Shown: one piece after another, positions 32,257 through 44,205 of the stretch | Position numbering within the stretch: position 1 is the first letter of the stretch | How the letters are laid out: every line of letters begins with the position of its first letter | Assembly (NCBI GenBank): GCA_025331445.1 | Contig: JAIWNE010000026.1 | Location: 124,001-188,000 of the forward strand | Length of the DNA: 64,000 bases | Direction: 5' to 3' | Source: Blakeslea trispora | Lineage: Eukaryota > Mucoromycota > Mucoromycetes > Mucorales > Choanephoraceae | Made by a program: the position numbers and the translations under genes | Notes under the pieces: model-generated | What the model was told of the DNA's origin: nothing | Seen by the model: only the letters and a program-made list of their open reading frames with translations | Databases searched by the model: none

Positions 32257-34483
32257 CTAAGCTAATCCTGCTTGTTTGATCATAGCTGCCAATCGTTTAT
32301 AATCAGCTAGCAATTCAGTAACTTCTCCTATCTTTAATTCATCGACTGATTTCATTTCCAAAAACTTGGCAATAGGTGCAGCATCCTTAGACTAAGACAA
32401 TCCTTATTAAAGAGAATGCAATGAAATCAAACCGGTTTACTTTACCTTTACTTTTTTACGGTCTTCCATAAAACTAGGTAAAGAAGAAGCATCATGATTG
32501 GACAAAATAGATGACTTTTCAGCCATTTCTTTCAATTCATTCAATCCACCCTTAAATGGTTGTGCAGCAGCATCGCTGACTTTACGCACTCTTCCTTTCA
32601 CCTGACCTACCAAGACAGATGATTTGCTTTCAAATTCATGTGTATTTCTCTGCCAGAATTTGCCCAGGCCATCAAATACGCGATATGAGCTATCCATTAC
32701 ATCCGATACTAACTTGAGGCCTGATGGATTAGCTGTGTTACTCTGCAGAGCTATAGGCTTTTTAAAAGGTTCTGATTTGCCTTCATTAAAATCAATAACA
32801 TGACTATGAAAAAGATCGAGTCAGTCCATCTATATAGCATTATACTGGTAGTAGTTTACCTAATAACTTTATCAGCAGATAATCCTAAACCAACTAAATT
32901 GGTTGTTTCCAAAAAGGAAACAGCAGCCATCTTTTTTTTTTTTTCGTTGTTTTTGTTGTTCCCCCCGAAATAAGAATATCAATAAATAGATGTATAACAG
33001 ACAGATTTGCTTACCATATTTGTCAAACAATAACTTGCTTGTCCTGTCAATGCGTCAGGTCGTCTATAGCGCTGTATGAATTTGAGATTGGATAAGAAAT
33101 GGGTTGGGTTTGATTTGGCAACTGTAAAGATAAGGATGGGTAACAAGACATCAGCATTTGCGCCCGAATGAAGATCACTCAGTGCCTCTTTCTCTTCTTC
33201 TATGCTTTCCATCACGTGCTTCATTTCTTGTACGACTTCAGCATCTTGATGGATAGCATGTTTCTTTTGAGCTACTGTCTCAATCGCATCTACCACAGCC
33301 TGATGTGTCTGAACAAGTGTCTTCAGTTTGCCCTCTGCTGTCAAGATACTGTTGAGCTGTTGAAGTTGAAGGCCTGCCTCTTTCACTACCTGATTCATCT
33401 GTTCCTGTGTCTCTGCCTCAACTGACAAACCCAAATGGGTCAAATTCAAGTCTAACAGGTTTAATGCAGCGATGCGCGATTCCAATGCTTCATCCTGCAT
33501 AGCTTCATCACCATCAGGGTTTGTAAACAAGTACTGATAGAGTTGTGTGCAAATAAAAGACTCAATGTTATCTAACCGATTCAAGTCAACTGGATCCATT
33601 TGATCGTGTAATTCGTCCATAAAATCAAGGAACCGTGTGCTTGCTAAATCGGTTGTTTTGGGCACATTCTTTTTAAACTGCTGAATGAATTCGCATACCC
33701 GGTCATAAAAGGGATCCGATAGGCTGGCACTTGTCTCTTGCTTTTTATCAAGCCATTCCTGCACTTCCTTCTTGGAGACTGGCTTTTGAATCAACATGAC
33801 AGTAATGCTTTTCTCATCTTTCAGAGGTAGTTGAACATGGCTGGCCAAGATGTTGTATTTAGGATGATAGGGTGTGATGATTGAGTTAGGATCTAGGTTG
33901 AATTTATCTAAAGATGATCTTCAATTCACCCCTTTATAGATTAGTGAATAAAGTAAAAAAACACAGGGAATGCTAGTGGATGAAATGCTCACTTTTTGGT
34001 ATCTGCAGTATCCATATTAACAATATCCAAGGCAACAAATTGCTCCCTAAGCGTCATTGTTTACTATTTTGAGTCTCTCCTATAGTTAAAAATGGGGAGT
34101 ATTGTAGCTTACTTTTCAAAAACGCCATGAATACCACTTAATGAAATAACATGGTTTTCTTGAGGTTGATAGATATGATCCAATAAAAAATCACGGTCGA
34201 TTATGGCAGAGGGATGGGAAGGTATAGAAACAGGCAATAAAAGAGTTGCCTTGTCTTCCATCAACAACTCAATCACATCGTCCAGTTCACCTTGATCATC
34301 TTGAAGACGAGCAAAAGCCAGCATACCCCAAGAGGTAGTTGGCATAGGAATAGAAGCCATAAATCGAGAGCGCAAGACAGTGTCTGTACTTGCTATACGC
34401 TTAAGAAAGCTGGAAGGTGGCGTATTGGTGGATGGCTCTTTTGCATCGTCTGTGGCTTTCTTGAAAGAATCAAAACGAAACAT
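32257..34483 (-). CDS. VPS9-domain guanine nucleotide exchange factor (Rab5/Vps21 GEF)
   Basis: Six exons: 34483-34113, 34046-33993, 33919-33013, 32930-32860, 32803-32446 and 32391-32257, giving 631 residues with all phases consistent. The middle carries a helical bundle (DPFYDRVCEFIQQFKK) and a VPS9 catalytic core (GANADVLLPILIFTVAKSNP, then FIQRYRRPDALTGQASYCLTN and AAVSFLE). VPS9 domains activate Rab5-type GTPases on early endosomes. The N-terminal 120 residues are unassigned. The C-terminus is basic and helical (FWQRNTHEFESKSS) and ends in a conserved-looking helix (ELKIGEVTELLADYKRL). The acceptor of exon 2 was chosen at 34046 because upstream AG sites meet stops. No UBA/CUE ubiquitin-binding domain is certain. 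Confidence 0.9.
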
Positions 34484-34810
34484 TTGAATTAAATAAATAA
34501 TAATAAAAAAGAATGAAAGATAAATTAAATTTTACAAGCATAAAATAATAAACTTTTTCAGTTGCGGTGATGAAATACAACTAATTTCACTCATGGTTTT
34601 TTTTTAGGGATTTGATTGTTCTTTCATTATGTACTGAAATTACCGTACATCATTCGGTTCAATAGTCAAGGGAATGGAGTAGGGTAGCCATTCATCTCTA
34701 CATGCACTTCAATAGAAAAGCATACCTCTGTTTGCATCAAGAACACATACACAAGAGTCTATACTGTGAGCTTCTGCTTTAATGGCTATATTTGTTTTAA
34801 AAGCATGATA

Positions 34811-34841
<31 letters not shown>

Positions 34842-35018
34842 TAGAAAGACAGCAAGTTCATTTACTCTGCAGTCATATGTACACTTTGTTTGGTTTAAAA
34901 TGTATAAGATCATGCAAAATTGGGATTACTGCTAAAATAAGAGTGAACTGTCCTAGCGATGTCTCTTGAAGTGATTGAATAATAAGACAGATTATATTAG
35001 TAATGAACTATTTTATGT
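34484..35018. other. Intergenic, no gene recognised
   Basis: Promoter side of the VPS9 gene and downstream side of the Kelch gene. It contains a (GA)n microsatellite at about 34815-34840; the ORF across it (34766-34969) is not called. Confidence 0.4.
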
Positions 35019-36793
35019 TTAAGCGTCAATTGAAAAATTAAGAATTTGGGGTAAATATGCATAACTACTTAAATCTAATACATAGACATCATCAAATAGA
35101 CTGCTACCATCAGAGCCTCCAAAGACAAATATTCTACTGTCATATAATAGACTGGTATGATAGCCTCTGGGTGTAGGTGCCTGACCATACACTCTTCTTG
35201 TTTCCCATACCATATCCACTAAAACGAGCTAGATCAATACACCTCATCTTATCTTCTTCTTTTTGAAAGACTTACCTAAATTCAGCATCAACAGTTCATT
35301 AGAGTAATTTGTTCCATCATGACCAGCAAGAATAAACAAGAATGAACCAACATTTAATGTGGTGTGTGACAAGCGTGGCATTTTATGATCCAGTGGAATC
35401 GTTCGCCACATCGTGGTAGACAAGTTCAACACATGGATATCTCCAAAATAGGTATCACCATCACTACCACCATATATGACCCATTTGTCACCCACCAAAT
35501 TACCTGTGTGATACCCTCTAGGCTCAGGCTGGGGATCGCCTCCTGTTGTGTCTACAGAATACCATGTCATCTGATCGAGATCGAGTCGATAGAGATCATT
35601 CAATGCACGCACTTCATCCCCACCACCAAAGATATACAGCTGCTTGTTCCAGATCATGGATGTATGCGCTCTTCTTTGAGGAGGCTTTTGTCCTTTTGTA
35701 TGTGGACGTGACCAAGACATGGTAGCGGTATCGAGCACATAAAGATGTTGATAGAAATTGTGTCCATCGGCACCACCAAACAAATAGAGTTTACCGGTTG
35801 TATGATCTGCCACAAATGAATGCGCTCTACAGGCAGGTGGAGGAAGACCAAAGACACGGGGTGCAGACCAAGTAAATGTATCTTTTTTTTTTGAAAATAT
35901 AAGTATGGTTGTGATTCACTGGATTTTTTTTTTTTTTGTACCTAGATCTAATGCATAGAGTTTATCGGAGCATAAACTTTTGTTTGATCCACCAAAGACA
36001 TACATTTTACCACCATATTCAACACTACTATGTGCTCTTAATTTAGGTGGAAGAGCATATCCATAGACATCAGGACGAGACCAATACATGGCAGGTGAAG
36101 GTGCATAGCCTGTATTGAGTGGTCCTAATGAACGAGATGTACTTCTTTCGTCCAACGATTTGTTATCAAATAAGCTTCTTGCATCTGATTTCCGAGGAAT
36201 AGCTAAATAAGGTGTTGCCGGTCTACCTGATAAACAAAGAAAGTAGAGTGTTAGTTTTCGATTTTTATTTAAGCCCCCCCCCCCGCTCCTCTATTTCTTC
36301 CCAATGAATAACAAAAAGAAAGAAAAAGATAAAAAAAAATCAGAATTACTTGATTACTTGTAAATTCCTGAGATATAGAATTCCTCTTTTCGAATGAATG
36401 AATAGAAAGACTGGATGAGGAAGCACTGAATGTCTCATAAGTCATATGGGCCGTTGGTAAAGGCTGTATAGAAGGAAAAGAATTTGTTCTGGTAGGCGTA
36501 GGCGTACCGGATGTGATGGGACTAAAAGTGCGCTCAATCAGGCTACAGGCAGGTGATGAGGCAGTAGCTGAAAATGGACTTAATTCGTCAATGGGAAGTG
36601 TATTGGATGAATGCAATCTAATATTTTTTTTTAATTTAGAATACAGTATACATAGTTAAGAGGTAAGAACTCACTTTAATGGAACGGGTCTATGACTGCT
36701 GTTGGATAAGGATCGCTTCATTCGAGAAATGATACTTTTGTTCTTTTTGGGTTCTATTCCATCTTCAATTTTAATAGATGAATAAAATGACAT
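35019..36793 (-). CDS. Kelch-repeat protein
   Basis: Five exons: 36793-36675, 36617-36358, 36226-35942, 35881-35276 and 35218-35019, giving 489 residues. The first 150 residues are Ser/Thr/Pro-rich, basic at the start and probably disordered and phosphorylated. The rest is about six Kelch blades with the usual GG and Tyr/Trp spacing: MYVFGGSNKS, LYLFGGADGH, LYIFGGGDEV, WVIYGGSDGD, LFILAGHDGT and IFVFGGSDGS. PRGYH precedes two blades. A six-blade propeller with no other domain resembles Rab9-effector (RABEPK) and fungal Tea1/Kel1-type propellers but lacks a long coiled coil, so I give no closer name. The last exon has no downstream alternative; the 3' end is reasonably sure. Intron 2 contains an 11-C homopolymer at 36274-36284. 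Confidence 0.85.
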
Positions 36794-37375
36794 GGTACTG
36801 CTGAAAAAAAAAAAAAAAGAAAAGAAGAAGAGGGGGAGAAGAAAATAAAAGAGAGGGAAAAGCAATCAATATTGTGTGTGTAACCAAGAACTTTAGTAAA
36901 ATTAAAATGCTTATTGACTCCAAAATACCATACACAATTTCCAGAAATAGATTGTATGAGAGAAAAAAAATTCGGATTTAGGCACTGACAATGAACGCTT
37001 GAAGAAATAGAAAGCTACAATTATAACAACAGTTGCACAGACGTGTTCTGAAGAAAAACAATTTGTTCTTGATGGTATCATACTTGCAAGTTTGATACAA
37101 AGGTCATTTAAACAGACATTCTATCAGTGAAGTCATATTTGAACAAGATGTCCATACCTCTCTTCTTGCTTTTCTTTGTTATGGTCTGTTGTTGATCCCC
37201 GTTCTTCATGTTTTTTTCATTCTTTAGTTTTGTAGGTCAAATAGTACATTTGTGTTCAATTTCGTAACCATTGTAATGTTGACATGTATGTGAGAGAGAG
37301 AAAGTTTTATGTAGCTACTATAGTCTAACAAATCTGTCTCTTTTTTTTTTCTTCACTGTTTCAAACACAGTTGAA

Positions 37376-37430
37376 CACCGAGATAACGTTACTCTCACTA
37401 CCAAAAAATGAAATGTACCGTTATCTCGGG
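37376..37430. repeat. Short palindrome, possible MITE
   Basis: Arms ACCGAGATAACG and CGTTATCTCGG flank about 30 bp. The interior includes CTCTCACTACC. It may be a tiny terminal-inverted-repeat element or a hairpin; no target-site duplication is obvious. Confidence 0.4.
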
Positions 37431-37716
37431 AATACCATCAGATATAAGCACTGTGTAACCTGTCTCTTTTTTTTAGACATCTGTGTCTTGACAAGAAAAA
37501 ATTCCAGAAATTGTTTGAAAAAGAGTCTCAAAATAGCCTATTTTTAAAGCTGAGTCCATGAAATTTCTTGGAAGAAAAATACAATGAATTCACTGTGATG
37601 TTGCAGCCAATCAAAACTGGATGTCACTAAACGATTATATATAAAGTTGTAGGTTAATCAAAATCCATTTCGCGTATTCAGAAGTGCAAGTCTTATTTTT
37701 TTATAGCACGAAACGT

Positions 37717-38070
37717 ATGATATTTCAGAAAAGACGTTGGACACTTAGAGAAGATACTGACCAAATTGAACAGGTCTTTTTTTTTTATTTGTTCTTTTTT
37801 TGAAGACGCGGTAAGTTGTCCATTTAAGAGCTATAAATATATCTGAGAAGCAGAAACTAAAACAATGTTTACACTTTAGACTTTCCACGTTTGGGGGGCG
37901 CCAAACTCTCTCTGAAAGCAACTACGAAAAACGGCACGCCCACAGTAGTGTCCTCAACAAGAGGCCAATTACCTAAACTCGATTATTTCAAGTTTGTTAT
38001 TAGCCAAAGACTCATCAAATCTGAAGGAGATATTGCTTGCCATGAAATGTTAAAGTATTTCTTGAAGTAG
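37717..38070 (+). pseudogene. Possible Myb/SANT-like gene fragment
   Basis: An ATG opens MIFQKRRWTLREDTDQIEQ, which resembles the first helix of a Myb/SANT domain. After T-rich sequence and a plausible donor (GTAAGT near 37811), a second stretch reads GAKLSLKATTKNGT ... LDYFKFVISQRLIKSEGD and stops at 38068-38070. The intervening splice structure cannot be made to work cleanly. This is therefore either a tiny gene with unusual exons or a decayed one. Confidence 0.3.
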
Positions 38071-38202
38071 GGATGCAAACGAGAAGTCAAAAGAACGGCA
38101 GAAAATTTGCTGTCAAGATTTGAAGTAAAAATCTACTGCGCATTCCATAACAATAATATAGGTACTAACTCTGTTTATATAGGCAAGAAGATATCATACA
38201 CT

Positions 38203-38550
38203 CTGGGTAAGAGTATTGTTCTTTGTCATGATGTACAAAATAACTTGAGCTAACAAGACTTTTTGCATAGCAATCTAAGTCGCGCTTGCGCAGCCAATCA
38301 GGCACCTCGGCTTCTACTGCCACTGCCTCTACGGTAGTCGCTTTATTCAAGGATGTTCTCTATATAAGAGTGGGGTTTTGAGAAGAATTTATTAATTCAA
38401 GCTCAAAACCTACGATTGTTGCAAGCAAGCAATCACCAAGAAAGACCTCGTCAAGATACATGTTGTGTTGTATTACAACAAGTGTCAACTATTCTCAACA
38501 TACCGTGTTCTAAAGAATCCAACATTTACGTTGGCCTTTATTTTTTGGTC
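38203..38550 (+). repeat. Dispersed repeat, copy C
   Basis: Near-identical inverted copy of 18249-18614 with the same three-part structure. On the minus strand it encodes VPDWLRKRDLDCYAKSLVSS. The palindromic-element terminus (ACGGTAGTCGCTTTATTCAAGG) starts at 38331. On the plus strand it encodes DCCKQAITKKDL... from about 38406. Copies B and C differ mainly by substitutions that are silent in that peptide frame. Confidence 0.8.
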
Positions 38551-38874
38551 AATAAGATTCTACTCAACTTCATTGATAAAATTGGCTTCTTAAACTGGAT
38601 AATAAGATGCATCAAGAACTTTCCATGCTGCAGAGTCTAGACTTTGTTTATCAAACTTTTATTAATGCAAAAGCTCGGCCTAAAGTACCCAATCACCCAG
38701 TTCAAATAATTTAAAAAACAATCACCTGTTTATTAAGCAATAAAAAGAAGGAGGACAAATAGCTTCATGTAAATCTATCAAAAGATGTTGAAAGAAGCTT
38801 GGCTGTTATATCAAAATTGCTTTGATGCTTAAATCTAACTTTGATTATGTAGAGAATAGTGTTCCCATAAACCT

Positions 38875-40518
38875 CTAGACTTGTTTCTCGAGAATTTTTC
38901 GTTTTCCATCAATAAAAAGAGCATCCAATGATTGACATGTAAATTCAATTGAGCCTACAGCAATGGTCATACACACCTTTGCATGACTAATAGAGGACTT
39001 TGTATAGAGAACTTGATCTGTCTTTTTCGTTGAAGAAGAAGAGTCATGCGACAGTGAAGCATCACTCAAGTCTAGCAGGTTCTTGAAAGGTCGAATCAAG
39101 TTGGGTAGGAATTTGGAGGAAGTGGTTTTTTTCTGAGAATGAATGAGACGATAGGTTGGGTGATTAAAATGGACTACTTTCAGTTTTTGGTTGGATAGAT
39201 TGATGCTTAGCTTGTTGTCTATTGTCGCGAAATGGCAAAGAGTCAAATTCAAGTAGCTTAGATCAGTGCATTTTCTATTCAAATAAGCAAATATGTCCTC
39301 ATTCATACAGGTTCTGATCAGATGCATCTCTCTTATCTTGTGCTGTAAGACTGGTAGTGACTTTTTCTTGTCTCTCTTCTGAACAAACATCTCAGCACCA
39401 TGTAAAGTCAATGAGGTGAGGCAAGGGAGTGAAAACAATAAGAGATCAATTTGTATCTGGCATGCAGGACTATGGTCTTGTCCAATCTCGAGTCGTTCAA
39501 GTCTGCTACATGATTGACTGAGCGATAGTAATAATTCGCTTGCCAACAGATTGTCGGCTAAAGTGATGGATAAATCCGATAATAGATTTAGAAGTGAGTC
39601 TGGATGAGACAAGAGGTGATTTTGAGAGTGTCTGTTGAATTCCATGACACGACGGGTTGAAAATCGCTTCAAAAGTTGTAGTTGCTCAAGGAAAAGAGGA
39701 TCGGATTCGGCTCCACGTACCTGGAAATGTTTGAGACGAGAACAGCCCATCAGGAATCGATGGTAGAGTGCTTTAATGTCGGATGTAGTCTCTTTGCTCT
39801 CATCACTTGATAAGTCTCCGGATGACCAATCGTCATAGTTCTCGAGTGTCAGATGAGTTAGTTGTGGGTATTTACTTCCTATTAGATTTAACCAAGGTCG
39901 AAAGTGTTGCATACCCCGGTTGACAGAGATGGTGAGATGTTTGAGGTTTTCAACTGGTTTCATAGACAACCATACTGAGCTATCAGGTTTGGGCGCCACA
40001 TTGCATTCAAGACTTAAACTTTCCAAAAGAGAACATCTGCTATGAATTTTGCGGATCAGATTGGGTGTGATATCCAACTCGTATCGAGAATGGATTGAAA
40101 GACTTCTCAAACGACGGACCAGTAACAGGGTGGATAGAATGGATGCTTCGTTGGACAGGCGGCGGATAGATAAGGTAGTTATTTTTCGAAAGAAGCTAAC
40201 CAATCGACGTATCTCGTATCCATGATGATGCTCAAGATCGAGTGATTGTAGCTGTATTAAAGAGGATTGAAGTACCTCCAAGCTTCCACTACCGTATTCG
40301 AAATCGACTGCTTTAATGTGCTTTATGTAGCGATGGTATTGTGTCTTTTTTAATAGGGTGAGAGATGGATCGACACCATGAAGATAAATATTGTTATACA
40401 AGAATGGAATGAATTTTCGGTGGAATATATGACTGACAAATATCAATTGGTAAAAATCGCTTTTTGTGAGATGTTGACTGATACAATCAATCACTTCAAA
40501 TGGTATAGCTTCTATCAT
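38875..40518 (-). CDS. F-box protein with leucine-rich repeat-like C-terminus
   Basis: Single-exon 547-residue protein. An F-box occupies the first 40 residues (IPFEVIDCISQHLTKSDFYQ, then FVSHIFHRKFIPFLY), which should bind Skp1 of SCF ubiquitin ligases. The rest is a series of leucine-rich segments of irregular length (LQSLDLEHH, ITTLSIRRL, LESLSLECN, LTHLTLENYDD, LTSLTLHGAE, LSYLNLTLCH) consistent with an LRR substrate-binding solenoid. Such proteins are very numerous in Mucorales and the target is unknown. The gene stands alone, with unassigned DNA on both sides. Confidence 0.88.
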   Translation of the reverse strand: MIEAIPFEVIDCISQHLTKSDFYQLIFVSHIFHRKFIPFLYNNIYLHGVDPSLTLLKKTQYHRYIKHIKAVDFEYGSGSLEVLQSSLIQLQSLDLEHHHGYEIRRLVSFFRKITTLSIRRLSNEASILSTLLLVRRLRSLSIHSRYELDITPNLIRKIHSRCSLLESLSLECNVAPKPDSSVWLSMKPVENLKHLTISVNRGMQHFRPWLNLIGSKYPQLTHLTLENYDDWSSGDLSSDESKETTSDIKALYHRFLMGCSRLKHFQVRGAESDPLFLEQLQLLKRFSTRRVMEFNRHSQNHLLSHPDSLLNLLSDLSITLADNLLASELLLSLSQSCSRLERLEIGQDHSPACQIQIDLLLFSLPCLTSLTLHGAEMFVQKRDKKKSLPVLQHKIREMHLIRTCMNEDIFAYLNRKCTDLSYLNLTLCHFATIDNKLSINLSNQKLKVVHFNHPTYRLIHSQKKTTSSKFLPNLIRPFKNLLDLSDASLSHDSSSSTKKTDQVLYTKSSISHAKVCMTIAVGSIEFTCQSLDALFIDGKRKILEKQV

Positions 40519-41611
40519 TTGTCAACAAGATCTTAAAAGAGAGAGCGTAGCATGATTTAAGAAGGAGAAGCTCTCTCTTTTTATCATTTTAATTTGAATA
40601 TGCTTAGCAGTTGCGCCACAGTAGCACATTTTCACTCAACCAAACTAAGCCCTGCGATGTTGTCTCGCAGCAAAAAAAAAAAAAGGATATGATGTTAAAG
40701 TATGTGATCTCATATTGTGTAACCTTGGAGAATCACAAAACAAAAGCACTGTTCACATTCACAAGTCAAACAGAGAGAAAGGATCACTTTCTTATCTTGC
40801 TAATGTTTTTTCTTTTTCAATGTTAACATTTAGCACAAGTGATGTATAGATGAAGCTTATCGTTTCACTGGGTCGTCATTTGTTATATCCTGTAATAATG
40901 AGTAATGAGGATTGATATTTTTTTTTGTAAGAGAAAGAAGTCGTTAGTATAAAACGAATCCGTCTGTACAAAAAATGACTGTATGGATTGGACAACCTTC
41001 AAGGAAGGAAGTGCTAAATTATATAGACTAGAAGAAATCCATTTGAGTTGTTTGCAAAGTAACAAGCAAGTCGATTCTTTGCGCAAAGAAGCATTCTTAG
41101 ATCTAATGTCTACTGCAATTACATGACTTGACTGACAGTATATAGGGATTGTAGCCTCTTCAAAACATTGAAAATAAAATGGAACTCAGGGTCCTTGCTC
41201 AAGTAAACAAAAGATGCTTCGATTTTTGTATCTAGCTGTTGTAACACAGCAGAATGATTGGTTGCAGGGACTATGTTGCAATAATTGTTCAAAGATCAGC
41301 TTTCCCTCTAACTATACTAAAGAAAATATCAACTTCAAGATAATGGCAGAATATGTCTCCATTCAAAGCCAAGCTCTGATGCTTTATCTCCTATCTTGTT
41401 ATAAGAAGAATATCGCCTGTATGTTTACTTTTCTTTGTCTTAGCATCTAAGCGCCATTTTCTTCACGAACAAACACAGTTTGGTTTGTGCATCCCGCATT
41501 CATTATATCTCAGGGTTTTGTAAGCCATGGTGCTAGTTTCTTTTTGTAAGCATCTTTGTATTCTTGTTAGTAATTATTGAAAATAACTTGTACTAAACTC
41601 TTCTCTTTACA
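40519..41611. other. Intergenic, no gene recognised
   Basis: About 1.1 kb. Short ORFs at 40611-40826, 40883-41086 and 41214-41450 have no recognised motif and are not called. The right end borders a palindromic element. Confidence 0.4.
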
Positions 41612-41782
41612 ACAGTCGCTCTATTTAAGGGTAATGAAAAATTTTGAAGACCTCACTTCTAAATGGAGATTACCCTTAAATAGAATTGGTTTTAGAGCCT
41701 GTATTGATAAATACTTTTCAAAAACCCTCCGTCATATAGAGGATACTCTTAATTAAAACACCTTTAAATAAAGTGGCTACTG
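41612..41782. repeat. Palindromic MITE-like element
   Basis: Begins ACAGTCGCTCTATTTAAGGG and ends with the inverse-type sequence CCTTTAAATAAAGTGGCTAC. An inner perfect 16-bp inverted repeat (TCTATTTAAGGGTAAT with ATTACCCTTAAATAGA) brackets GACCTCACTTC. It shares arms with the 49.7 kb element and the GACCTCACT block with the 10.2 kb element. It lies 170 bp upstream of the transposase gene. Confidence 0.65.
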
Positions 41783-41950
41783 CACCCGGGGTAATCAAAG
41801 CATTGGTAAAGTTGTAACGAGAAAGATGATCCCTTTGGTATTGTATTTTCCACCAAAGTAGCCTGGGAGGCTCATTAAAACTCCGGGACACCCAAAATTA
41901 GGACACTCAGAACATCGATTGTACCTATCCTCTCTCTCTTTTTTCTTGCT

Positions 41951-44205
41951 ATGACCCGTCTCAGCAATAAGAGAAAACGCACTTGTTCCGAATCTACCCA
42001 TGATCTTGGTCGCCATGACTTGAGTGATAACTCGCATGCTTCTGATCTAGCAGAAACAACCACGATCAGAACTTCTCGCAACATGACAGAGACAATGAGC
42101 ACAGTGTTTTATGCGGGCGCAAAGTTCAGCAAGGAAGCATTATACGAAAAGGCACGAGCTATATGCAGCCAGTTCAATTGCCGTACTCGTATTACTACTA
42201 ACAAAGAGGAAACGCATGCTACCCTTGAATGCAGTGGCAACAATTACAAAAGGGCAAGAAAAGAAGAAAGCAACTGTAAGCATTTTTTTTTAGCAACAAG
42301 TTGAATTCAATGTTTTGAACATGATTTTTTTTTATTCTAGCAGAGAAACATCCTATGCAAGATGACAGAGAGCAATGTCCTTTTTATATTTTCGCCCACG
42401 TAGAAAAGAACAATGAAGAACTTTGGGGAGTTTGCCATGCCAATCTTGAGCATAATCATGCTTTCATAGATGAATCGATTATGATTGGATGTAAGCAGAT
42501 TCCGTTAGAAGACTTTGATTTCGCCTGCAAGATGATTAGAAGGGACTTTGAACCAAAACTTGTTTTACAGGTAAGCTTAAATTCTGTTGATTTCAGCTTT
42601 TTCTTCTATTATTTTGCTTTGAATGCTCCTAAAATAAAGAGTGAATGACATTTCTCTGTACTATGTTTGCTTCAAGGATATTTGAGATGAAATAACCCAC
42701 TCCTTTTCACCCAAGATTGACTTATGTTTCTATTATGACTTAGTTGATGAAAGATAAAGGAATCCAGCATGATCTTACTACAAGCGACATAAATGACATT
42801 TATCAACGTTTCTGTCATGATGCGTACCTTGATATACCGAAATTCATCTCTCAACTAAAACAAGCTGGTTATCATGTGCGAACCAAGCATAGTGACGGCA
42901 AAATACACTCTTTCTTCTTCATGCATGAACATGAAAGTCAAGAACTTCGACGTTTTCCCGAAAGCATCATTGTTGATACAACATACAAGCTAAAGGATCC
43001 TGAATCCGTGCTGCTCACGGTTGTAATTTCAGGCTCACTTGGATCCGAATTTAGACCAACCAAACTCACCACAATTCAAGTGGCCGGCTGTTGGATGACA
43101 GATGAGACAACTGAATCTTATGAATGGGCCTTGAAGCAACTCAGAGACATCACATGGCCCGATGAGACGGATCTCAGTCGCTTGCCTAACAATTTTGTTA
43201 CAGACAAGAAACCAGCCTTGATGGAGGCTATCAAATTGATTTTTCCAGAAGCAAATCATATACTATGTTATGTTCACATTGCAAGCAACTTTGTGAGAAG
43301 ATTTAATAAGCATATCCGCAAGCTTGGTAAATCAGAAAAAAACAAAAGATGTGTTATTATTAAATGCATGAAATCTTTTATGTAGACAAAGCAAATCAAT
43401 GTGTGCAAAAAAAGGAGTTTAAAGCCATCGTTGATAAAATAGCTCTTGGTTCAAAAACAGAAAAGGAACTGCTAGATGCAAAGTTAGAGTATGATACTTT
43501 TGTTTCTCAAGAAAACCTCTGTACTGACAAAGGCAAAGAAATGAAAGCACACCTCGAAAGGTAGAACAGAGTATTTAAATATCTATAATTCCAAAAGCAT
43601 TTAATTTCCCTATAAAAGGATGATGGACTTTCGTCATCAATGGGTTGGCTGCTACGTCAATACATACAAGCATTTTGGCAACCGAACCGCTAACAGAGCT
43701 AAAAGTATCAACAGTAGTCTCAAACGCCACTCTCATTCATATCCCGATTCGCTTGCTTTAGTGACAGAAAGAATCTGTAGATGGATAGAAGAAAAAGTAA
43801 GTATGAAAAAAGAAAGAGGGAGAGAAGAGGGGATCTAACTTGGTTTTATAGGAACATTATAGAAGGCAACAGATGTACAGTGAGGTCTTGACTGAGATAA
43901 CATTTCATGTTGGGGCAGAGTGCGATGTCAATGAAAAGATGAAAGAGTTGAAAAGAAAGATTACTGGCTACGCGTACCACCATATCTGCTTAGAGTACAT
44001 TGAGTATATGAAAAGCAAAGCCAATCCTGACCCTACTACTACTGACGAATGTGCGTGTATCTTACCCAAGGTGTATTGTCTTCCATGTCGTCACCATATG
44101 AAAAAGTATGATGGGCCTATTCCATTATCCGCTGTTCACAAAAGGTGGCATGTGTTTTTTGTCAAGCAAAGAGGTAACCAAAGGACAATGATAACATACA
44201 CATAA
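41951..44205 (+). CDS. MULE/FAR1-like transposase, nearly intact
   Basis: Six exons: 41951-42275, 42341-42570, 42744-43326, 43386-43560, 43619-43796 and 43852-44205, about 614 residues with matching phases. Residues about 75-150 look like a FAR1-type (WRKY-GCM1) zinc finger: LECSG, EQCPFYIF, then HANLEHNHA. The MULE catalytic core has the first Asp in SIIVDTTYKLKD. The second is in FVTDKKPALMEAI, followed by the hallmark FPEANHILCYVHIASNF. A SWIM-type zinc finger closes the protein (CACILPKVYCLPCRHH). After WHVFFVKQRG the frame stops, while an adjacent frame (NTHFNEDITIDKVIEARHE, to 44297) continues plausibly, so a late frameshift is likely. It may be a young Mutator-like transposon or a domesticated FAR1-like regulator. 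Confidence 0.87.

Larger units (their letters stand above)
36794..38202. other. Intergenic with possible small gene remnant
   Basis: About 1.4 kb. It holds a palindrome at 37376-37430 and two coding-like stretches between 37717 and 38070, described separately. Otherwise AT-rich without features. Confidence 0.4.

Noticed and set aside
34810..34842. (GA)n tract that might be a regulatory or repeat-array signal
   Set aside because: A plain microsatellite; similar GA or CT tracts occur in introns and leaders throughout the window.
36274..36284. Run of 11 C, possibly a G-quadruplex strand or assembly artefact
   Set aside because: Single run inside an intron of the Kelch gene; one G-run cannot form an intramolecular quadruplex.
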